Shown: piece after piece, positions 1 to 4,662 of the stretch | Layout: each line of letters opens with the position of its first letter | How positions within the stretch are numbered: the first letter of the stretch is position 1 | DNA from: Prolixibacteraceae bacterium | Lineage (GTDB): Bacteria; Bacteroidota; Bacteroidia; Bacteroidales; Prolixibacteraceae | Assembly: GCA_016931875.1 (NCBI GenBank) | Contig: JAFGDX010000560.1 | Coordinates: 1 to 8,750 of the forward strand | Direction: 5' to 3' | Length of the DNA stretch: 8,750 bases | Position numbers and translations under genes: made by a program | Notes under the pieces: model-generated | Told to the model about the DNA's origin: nothing | What the model saw: the letters and a program-made list of their open reading frames with translations, nothing else | Database searches by the model: none

Positions 1-714
1 ATCAACCAGTATTTTGTTTTTGATTTCCAGGTGTTTTTTTGAAATGATTAACAAAGCCTTGTTGTAATCAGCGCCTTCCAGCGTCATATCGATAGCACGC
101 CCGGTGATATATATTACAACCCATGAATAAAGGGGGATATGCCAGTCCTGGAACGCCAGTAATCCTAACAAGACAATAGTTGAATCAACATAAATCATCA
201 GTTTTCCCAGCTGAATACGGGTGTATTTTGCAATAATCATGGCAATAATATCCGATCCTCCGGAGGTTGCTCTTGATTTAAATATCAATCCAAGGCCAAA
301 ACCAATTAAAACACCGCCAAACACACACGAAAGTAAAACATCATCAACCAGAGCCAAATTTCCGTCGGGTCGCAAATAGGTAATCCCATCGATAAAAACC
401 GAGGTTAGTACAAAACCTACAACCGTTTTTATACCAAAGCGTGGCCCCAAAATTTTTATTCCAGCAATGGTTAACGGAATGTTTAAAACCAAACCAAACA
501 AACCAATGGGAATTCCGTCGGGCCAGAATGAAAATACACCCTGGGTCATATAGTGAACAACGATGGCAATTCCGTAAACGCCACCCGGCACAATTTTATG
601 AGGAGTAATAAAATAAACAAATCCGGCGGCCAGAATGAGTGAGCCGATTATAATCAGCAAATAATCACTCAGCCATTTTTTGCTAAAGATTTTATCTTTT
701 GTAAGGAATGCCAT
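1..714 (-). CDS. YitT family membrane protein, C-terminus cut off by window edge
   Basis: The frame opens with ATG at 714-712 and stays open for 238 codons to the left edge, so the stop is outside the window. The protein reads MAFLTKDKIFSKKWLSDYLL at its start and then shows several hydrophobic helices: about residues 15-37, 44-57, 67-86, 97-110, 127-145 and 178-205. Gly-rich turns PGGVYGIA (43-50) and SGGSDIIA (151-158), and the loop IKILGPRFGIKT (86-97), are typical of the YitT membrane domain (PF02588 as I know the family). The last visible stretch, around KALLIISKKHLEIKNKILVD, matches the start of the cytoplasmic DUF2179 domain that usually follows. Full-length relatives are about 280-300 residues, so roughly 50-60 are missing. 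The biochemical role of the family is poorly defined. The gene follows tonB after 102 bases and may have its own promoter. Its leader is A-rich without a Shine-Dalgarno. Confidence 0.88.
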   Translation of the reverse strand, partial: MAFLTKDKIFSKKWLSDYLLIIIGSLILAAGFVYFITPHKIVPGGVYGIAIVVHYMTQGVFSFWPDGIPIGLFGLVLNIPLTIAGIKILGPRFGIKTVVGFVLTSVFIDGITYLRPDGNLALVDDVLLSCVFGGVLIGFGLGLIFKSRATSGGSDIIAMIIAKYTRIQLGKLMIYVDSTIVLLGLLAFQDWHIPLYSWVVIYITGRAIDMTLEGADYNKALLIISKKHLEIKNKILVD

Positions 715-816
715 GTTATTTTTTTGTGCAAATCACATCAAAATAGCAGACATAATCTTTGATTTTTATCATGACATTCTCATGAAAAATGATGAAAGTT
801 TTTTTGGATAACCATT
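715..816 (-). other. Intergenic region between tonB and the yitT-family gene
   Basis: These 102 AT-rich bases contain no gene. They hold the near-perfect palindrome described separately at 765-789. On the minus strand the bases just before the ATG are CACAAAAAAATAAC, an A-rich leader common in Bacteroidota. A TATTTTG stretch about 30 bases upstream of the ATG resembles an incomplete Bacteroidota -7 box (consensus TAnnTTTG). It lacks one T and has no clear -33 partner, so I do not call a promoter. Confidence 0.5.
765..789. repeat. Imperfect palindrome built on two TCATGA boxes
   Basis: Arms 765-774 and 780-789 pair at 9 of 10 positions around a 5-base centre. The core is TCATGA-CATTC-TCATGA, and each TCATGA is itself palindromic. 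No T-run follows the dyad on the minus strand (the bases after it are A-rich), so it does not look like an intrinsic terminator for tonB. It lies 51 bases upstream of the yitT-family start, where an operator could sit. Function is unproven. Confidence 0.45.
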
Positions 817-1842
817 TTAATTCAGAACAAAACGGTAGGAAATGGTCCCCTGTTGAAAAGCAGGAGCATTTTCATCGGCATTAAATTTTGCTTTTAAAGC
901 TGCCTGTTTGGCTTCATTCCAAAACTGTTGGTTCATTATGGTGGTGCCGCGAACACCGGGTTCGGCGGCGGTTACTTTTCCAAATTTGTCAACGGTTATT
1001 TTTACCACAACCGTTCCTTCATCGTTGCCGGGGTAACGTGGCTGTGGCAATGAACTTGCCGACCGGCCCGCTAAACTATACGATGGTCCGGAACCTTGAT
1101 TTCCGGAACCGCTTCCTCCCTGACCATAGTTTCCTGCATTTGGATCTCCGGTTGGAACCCCTTGATTTCCACCCGGAAATGTTGCTCCCTGGCTTTTTCC
1201 ATCGCTGTTTCCCTGTCCGCCCGAACCGGAACCGCTATCGCCAAAAGCACCTTGAGTCCGCGAGTTTATTTCGTTTATTTTTCGTTGTTCTTCTTCTCTT
1301 TTTTTCCGTTCGGCTTCTTCCTGTCTTTTTCGTTCCAGTTCAGCTTGTCGCTGCCGTTCAATTTCTTCTTGCCGTATTCTTTCCAGCTCAGCCTGCCGTT
1401 GTCGTTCCCTTTCAATTTGTTCCTGCTGTTTCCTTTCTTCCTCCTGTTGTATTCTTTTTTTCTCTGCCTCTTCCTCTTTCTTTTTCTTTTCAGCAGCTTC
1501 AATGGCTGCTGTTTTTTCATAATCCTGTGTCATTGCCACTTCTTCAGCCGGCTCGGGTTCAGGATTTGAAGGAGGTGGAGTGGTGACCGGTGGCGGAGTG
1601 GTTACAGGTTGCTCCTGCTGCGTGACGGGTGGTGACTGAACCGGTTCCGGACTTCTTCTTTGCGGACTGGGTTCCCGGTCGCCCAAACCATTGTCACTGT
1701 TTCCAAAATTGACAAGAATTCCTTCTTCTCCGGGTAATGGAAGCGGTGTAAAAAAACCCAGAAAAATTAGCAACAGAAGAATAATAACATGGTAAACTAC
1801 GGTTGCTATAATTCCTTTTTTATGTTTTTTGTAAAAATTCAT
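817..1842 (-). CDS. tonB: Energy transducer TonB (TolA-like coiled coil plus TonB C-terminal domain)
   Basis: This 341-residue protein would carry energy from the ExbB-ExbD motor across the periplasm to TonB-dependent outer-membrane transporters. A short cytoplasmic tail is followed by one membrane helix (about 11-31). That helix carries T14-x3-H18, matching the S-x3-H motif through which TonB/TolA engage ExbB/TolQ. Next come a Pro-rich stretch (58-98) and a long K/E/Q/R-rich coiled coil (about 109-195) with a tandem 16-residue repeat (147-178). A Gly/Ser-rich hinge (198-252) leads to a TonB C-terminal domain (about 266-341) with the YP pair at 270-271 and the pattern GTVVVKITVDKFGKVTAAEP. 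The coiled coil recalls TolA, so a TolA-like envelope role is the alternative; the partners do not separate the two. The ATG is one base after the exbD stop and is preceded by a strong Shine-Dalgarno. It is the last gene of the exbB-exbD-tonB operon. Confidence 0.9.
   Translation of the reverse strand: MNFYKKHKKGIIATVVYHVIILLLLIFLGFFTPLPLPGEEGILVNFGNSDNGLGDREPSPQRRSPEPVQSPPVTQQEQPVTTPPPVTTPPPSNPEPEPAEEVAMTQDYEKTAAIEAAEKKKKEEEAEKKRIQQEEERKQQEQIERERQRQAELERIRQEEIERQRQAELERKRQEEAERKKREEEQRKINEINSRTQGAFGDSGSGSGGQGNSDGKSQGATFPGGNQGVPTGDPNAGNYGQGGSGSGNQGSGPSYSLAGRSASSLPQPRYPGNDEGTVVVKITVDKFGKVTAAEPGVRGTTIMNQQFWNEAKQAALKAKFNADENAPAFQQGTISYRFVLN
1309..1404 (-). repeat. Tandem 48-bp repeat encoding 16-residue coiled-coil units in tonB
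   Basis: Two adjacent units, 1357-1404 (residues 147-162, RQRQAELERIRQEEIE) and 1309-1356 (residues 163-178, RQRQAELERKRQEEAE), share 14 of 16 residues. By my alignment the DNA differs at about 13 of 48 positions, mostly at synonymous sites. The duplication is therefore old and kept at protein level. It lengthens the periplasmic coiled coil. Confidence 0.85.
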
Positions 1843-1843
1843 C

Positions 1844-2254
1844 TTACCCCTCCGGAGCGGTTGCCAAAATCATTTTATAACCGTTCCTCCTTGCTATATT
1901 CATTATTTTTACTACTTCTTCAACCGGCACCGATTTGTCGGTGTGGAGCGATATAAAAATATCGTCGTTGCCGGCACCATATCTGTTTTGTAAAAAGGGT
2001 TCTATTTCGCTGAACGATACCCGTGTTTGCTTCCCGTTGTCGTTGATATAGTATTTTATATCTTTTGTTATTGAAATGGCCGTAATTGGTTTGGCTGCCG
2101 TTTGGTTGTTGCTTTGCGGTAACAGTAATTTCAATGCATTTGGAGCCACCAATGTAGAAGTTACCATAAAGAATATGAGCAACAGAAATACAATATCTGT
2201 CATTGAAGACATACTGAAAGCAGCATTTACTTTATTTCTTCTTTTTAGCGCCAT
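1844..2254 (-). CDS. exbD: Biopolymer transport protein ExbD (ExbD/TolR family)
   Basis: This 136-residue protein is the small motor subunit of the TonB energising complex and sits in the inner membrane with ExbB. A basic cytoplasmic N-terminus (MALKRRNKVN) precedes a single membrane helix at about 21-38. The motif SMSSMTDIVFLLLIFFMVTS carries Asp20, the equivalent of the essential proton-carrying Asp of ExbD (Asp25 in E. coli). The periplasmic part (about 45-136) has the ExbD/TolR pattern, including DDIFISLHTDKSVPVEEVVKI and a final AxxNGY-type helix-strand. Length is normal for the family (130-145). The ATG at 2254-2252 lies 9 bases after the exbB stop, and its stop is one base from the tonB start, indicating one transcript. 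There is no Shine-Dalgarno; the leader is AT-rich. TolR is the alternative name, but the following tonB favours ExbD. Confidence 0.93.
   Translation of the reverse strand: MALKRRNKVNAAFSMSSMTDIVFLLLIFFMVTSTLVAPNALKLLLPQSNNQTAAKPITAISITKDIKYYINDNGKQTRVSFSEIEPFLQNRYGAGNDDIFISLHTDKSVPVEEVVKIMNIARRNGYKMILATAPEG
1847..1853 (-). promoter_or_regulatory. Strong Shine-Dalgarno for tonB, inside the end of exbD
   Basis: On the minus strand GGAGGGG ends 4 bases before the tonB ATG (1842-1840), which places the GGAGG core 6 bases from the start. It overlaps the Glu-Gly codons that end exbD. None of the other three visible gene starts (nhaD, exbB, exbD) nor the yitT-family start has a comparable motif. 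The site supports the tonB start and suggests translation linked to exbD. Confidence 0.7.
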
Positions 2255-2263
2255 AGCAATAAA

Positions 2264-2956
2264 TTAGGCAGGTTCATTCAACAAATCCATAAATTCCGAA
2301 GTGGTGGCTTCCATTTTAAAAACCACCTTTTCAACATTCGAAACCAGTATATTATACGCAAAATAAGCGATAATTCCAACAATCAGACCGGCTACGGTGG
2401 TTACCATGGCCTGGTAAATCCCTGTTGAAAGTAGTGTTACATCAATATTGTTCCCGGCGTTCGACATGTCGTAAAAAGCCTGAATCATTCCCATAACAGT
2501 TCCCAAAAATCCAATCATTGGCGCACCACCGGCAACCGAAGCCAAAACCGGCAATCCTTTTTCCAGTTTCGAAATTTCAAGGTTACCAACATTTTCGATG
2601 GCTTCATTTACGTCGGACAATGGTCTGCCAATGCGGCTGATTCCTTTTTCAATCATCCTCGATGCAGGGTTTGAATTGCTCCTGCAGAGTGCAACGGCTG
2701 CATCAATTTTTCCGTTGGTGATGTATACTTTTATTTTTTCGAGCAGGCCCGGATCAAATTTTCCGGCTTTTTTAATCGCAAAATAGCGATCGAAAAAAAT
2801 GTAGACAGCGATGATGGAAAGTACAATAATGGGGATCATAATCCAGCCCCCCTTCATTGCAAGGTCGATAAATTTGGTGGAAATTCCATCTTGTCCTGCG
2901 GCCAACGAATCTATTTCTGTTGTCATGTCAGCCTGAATCATTAAGAGTTGAAACAT
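2264..2956 (-). CDS. exbB: Biopolymer transport protein ExbB (MotA/TolQ/ExbB proton channel family)
   Basis: This 230-residue inner-membrane subunit forms the proton-conducting scaffold that works with ExbD and TonB. The first helix is at about 38-60 (GGWIMIPIIVLSIIAVYIFF, followed by DRYFAIKK). After a cytoplasmic domain (about 62-135) come two helices near 136-160 and 177-205. The motif ASVAGGAPMIGFLGTVMGMI (139-158) is the family signature, with Thr153. YQAMVTTVAGLIVGI (181-195) carries Thr186/187, matching the pore-lining polar residues of ExbB/TolQ. The upstream half of the protein has no cleavable signal peptide. The start at 2956 gives MFQLLMIQADMTTEI; ATGs at residues 6 and 11 are possible alternatives, since no Shine-Dalgarno decides. 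It is the first gene of exbB-exbD-tonB and is preceded by a terminator-like hairpin. Confidence 0.93.
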   Translation of the reverse strand: MFQLLMIQADMTTEIDSLAAGQDGISTKFIDLAMKGGWIMIPIIVLSIIAVYIFFDRYFAIKKAGKFDPGLLEKIKVYITNGKIDAAVALCRSNSNPASRMIEKGISRIGRPLSDVNEAIENVGNLEISKLEKGLPVLASVAGGAPMIGFLGTVMGMIQAFYDMSNAGNNIDVTLLSTGIYQAMVTTVAGLIVGIIAYFAYNILVSNVEKVVFKMEATTSEFMDLLNEPA

Positions 2957-2974
2957 GGGTATTTACAGTTATTC

Positions 2975-3026
2975 TTTTAAAACTAAAAACAAAACGAGGT
3001 ATAACTTTAAATATTATTATACCTCG
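2975..3026 (-). terminator. Probable intrinsic terminator after nhaD, just before exbB
   Basis: A perfect 10-bp inverted repeat (arms 3017-3026 and 2995-3004, CGAGGTATAA against TTATACCTCG) encloses a 12-base AT-rich loop. On the minus strand the stem is followed directly by TTTTGTTTTTAGTTTT. This stem-plus-T-tract layout fits a rho-independent terminator for nhaD, whose stop is 83 bases upstream. The stem ends only 38 bases before the exbB ATG. The hairpin could instead act as an attenuator in an exbB leader, or its dyad as an operator. Confidence 0.6.
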
Positions 3027-3108
3027 CTAAATTAAGTATTATTTTAAATTCCTACAGACGGATTTTACAGGTCATCTTGTAAGTTATGAACAATTTTGTT
3101 TTAATAGG

Positions 3109-4488
3109 TTATAAACCAAACATTATGTAATAAACGGCGGCTCCGGATAAATATCCGATAATGGCCAGCCACGATATTTTTTTCAGGTACCAGATAAAGT
3201 CAATTTTTTCGAGCCCCATTGCAGCCACACCAGCCGCAGAGCCAATAATCAAAATACTTCCACCGGTTCCGGCGGTGTAAGCCAGGAACTCCCAGAAAAG
3301 GCCGTCCTGAACAAAAAAGGCATCGTATCCCACGGCGCCTGCCTCATGAATCGGATACATTCCCATTGCACCGGCCACCAGAGGCACGTTGTCAACAATG
3401 GAGGAGAGAACCCCGATGGCCAAATCGATTAAGTAAATGCTTTTCAAATTTTCATCAAGATATTTGGCAAGAATATTTAAATGCCCGGCCGACTGAAGTG
3501 CTGCCACGGCTGATAAAATTCCTAAAAAGAACAAAACCGTTGGCACATCAACACGTTGCAACACGGCTGTAACTTTTAGTTTTTTCTTAATTTCCTGTGG
3601 TTTGTCCTTGTGAATTATTTCGCCAATCACCCATATTACACCCAGCGAGAGTAACATTCCCATGTAGGGTGGGAGGTGCGTTGCCGTTTTAAACACCGGA
3701 ACAAATAGTAAACCGCCCACTCCCATAGCCAGGAACAAAATTCTTTCCCTTGATGTGGTATATTCAATCTCATCTTCGTCAATTTCAGGGCGTTTTACAT
3801 TTCCTTTCATTGTAAAAGATAAAATTATCAGCGGAATTATCATACAAACCAAACTGGGTAATATAACTCCTTCAATAATTTTCAGGGTGGTAACCTGTCC
3901 GCCAATCCAAAGCATAATAGTGGTAACATCGCCAATGGGCGACCACGCGCCACCGGCATTGGCTGCCAAAACTACCATACTGGCAAAAAACCAGCGGGTT
4001 TGTTTGTCATCAACCAGTTTTCGCAACAAGGCTACAAGTACAATTGTGGTTGTTAAATTGTCGAGTAAAGCCGACATGAAAAAAGTCAGGAAACTAAGTA
4101 TCCAAAGAAGCTTTACTTTATTGGTGGTTTTTATTTTATCGGTAATAATTTTAAATCCTTCGTGTTGGTCAACCACCTCAACAATGGTCATAGCACCTAA
4201 AAGGAAGAAGAGGATTTCGCCTATTTCACCTAAATGATGGATGATTTCGTATTCCACTATAAATTCATGCATGGCATGCAATCCGTGAACATCGGGGTGA
4301 GCCGCAAGAAAGGCTTCCCAGGCCGGACTGAAACCAAGATGCAAAATGTCTTCTGCTCCCAGAATGTACAAAACCCAAACTAAAGACCCGATTATTAAAG
4401 CTGATGCTGCTTTGTCAACTTTCAGAGGATGTTCGAGGGCAATGGCTGTGTAGCCCAGAACAAATACAACGACCATTAAGATAAACAT
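3109..4488 (-). CDS. nhaD: Na+/H+ antiporter of the NhaD type
   Basis: This 459-residue, many-helix protein exports Na+ (often Li+ too) in exchange for H+ across the inner membrane and belongs to the ion-transporter superfamily. Two internally related halves are visible. The first has FMSALLDNLTTTIV (137-150) and LAANAGGAWSPIGDVTTIML (174-193). The second has SSIVDNVPLVAGAMGMY (362-378) and AGTGGSILIIGSAAGVAAMG (406-425). The repeated Asp-Asn pairs (143-144 and 366-367) and the Gly/Ser-rich re-entrant segments are the expected ion-binding signatures. A charged cytoplasmic-type linker lies near 228-249. An early loop (64-85) is rich in His. Length is close to usual NhaD (about 450-490). The start at 4488 is the first ATG of the frame and opens directly into a hydrophobic helix. 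It lies 174 bases after the tamB-like gene and is probably its own transcript. A related arsenite or citrate permease is less likely given the motifs. Confidence 0.9.
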   Translation of the reverse strand: MFILMVVVFVLGYTAIALEHPLKVDKAASALIIGSLVWVLYILGAEDILHLGFSPAWEAFLAAHPDVHGLHAMHEFIVEYEIIHHLGEIGEILFFLLGAMTIVEVVDQHEGFKIITDKIKTTNKVKLLWILSFLTFFMSALLDNLTTTIVLVALLRKLVDDKQTRWFFASMVVLAANAGGAWSPIGDVTTIMLWIGGQVTTLKIIEGVILPSLVCMIIPLIILSFTMKGNVKRPEIDEDEIEYTTSRERILFLAMGVGGLLFVPVFKTATHLPPYMGMLLSLGVIWVIGEIIHKDKPQEIKKKLKVTAVLQRVDVPTVLFFLGILSAVAALQSAGHLNILAKYLDENLKSIYLIDLAIGVLSSIVDNVPLVAGAMGMYPIHEAGAVGYDAFFVQDGLFWEFLAYTAGTGGSILIIGSAAGVAAMGLEKIDFIWYLKKISWLAIIGYLSGAAVYYIMFGL

Positions 4489-4522
4489 AGTAGTAGTTTT
4501 TTGATATTAGTTTTGATTATAG

Positions 4523-4552
4523 TTTATAACTTTAATTATTGATTAATGTCAA
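4523..4552 (-). promoter_or_regulatory. Candidate nhaD promoter (sigma70-like)
   Basis: On the minus strand TTGACA (4552-4547) is followed after 18 bases by TATAAA (4528-4523), about 35 bases before the nhaD ATG. This resembles a standard -35/-10 pair. Bacteroidota normally use a TTTG / TAnnTTTG promoter, which I do not find here, and the region is so AT-rich that chance matches are easy. Confidence 0.3.
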
Positions 4553-4564
4553 TTATAATAAGAA

Positions 4565-4604
4565 TTTGAACGATTTTCAATGTTGTCAAATCATGTTTGA
4601 ACGA
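4565..4604. repeat. Direct repeat TTTGAACGA with phased TTGA/TCAA half-sites
   Basis: TTTGAACGA occurs at 4565-4573 and 4596-4604, 31 bases apart. Between and within these lie two small dyads, TTGAA-N5-TTCAA (4566-4580) and TCAAA-N5-TTTGA (4586-4600), centred 20 bases apart. The half-sites begin at 4566, 4577, 4586 and 4597, close to one helical turn each. The block is just upstream of the candidate nhaD promoter, so an activator or repressor site is possible. No known regulator is recognised. Confidence 0.4.
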
Positions 4605-4614
4605 ATTTAATAAT

Positions 4615-4643
4615 TTGGCAACATCATTGTAAAAAGTTGCTAA
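4615..4643. repeat. Short dyad downstream of the tamB-like gene
   Basis: TTGGCAAC (4615-4622) and GTTGCTAA (4636-4643) pair over 8 positions, with one G-T or mismatched position, around 13 bases. It lies 20 bases past the tamB-like stop. There is no T-run on the minus strand after it, so it is at best a weak 3' end structure. Confidence 0.25.
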
Positions 4644-4662
4644 AATAGAAAATACTTTTCAA

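Larger units (their letters stand above)
4489..4662 (-). other. nhaD upstream region
   Basis: These 174 AT-rich bases between the tamB-like stop and the nhaD ATG contain no gene. They hold a possible promoter (4523-4552), TTGA/TCAA half-sites (4565-4604) and a short dyad (4615-4643), listed separately. No convincing T-tailed terminator for the tamB-like gene is visible, so some readthrough into nhaD is possible. Confidence 0.5.

Noticed and set aside
765..789. The palindrome after tonB as a rho-independent terminator
   Set aside because: The stem is AT-rich, has a mismatch, and is followed by A-rich rather than T-rich sequence on the transcribed strand.
1275..1520. Minus-strand 81-residue Lys/Arg-rich frame inside tonB
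   Set aside because: It is a shifted reading of the purine-rich coiled-coil region and lies fully within the well-supported tonB frame.
888..1586. Long plus-strand open frames (888-1586 and 1096-1569) opposite tonB
   Set aside because: They are antisense to the low-complexity coiled-coil and Gly/Pro-rich parts of tonB. Their Leu/Phe/Pro-rich translations mirror the E/K/Q codons and show no domain.
3755..4237. 160-residue plus-strand frame opposite nhaD
   Set aside because: It is antisense to nhaD, whose family motifs are clear. The translation shows no recognisable domain and there is no start context.
4648..4660. GAAAA-N3-TTTTC hairpin just past the TamB-like stop as a terminator
   Set aside because: The stem has only five mostly A-T pairs and a three-base loop, too weak to call.
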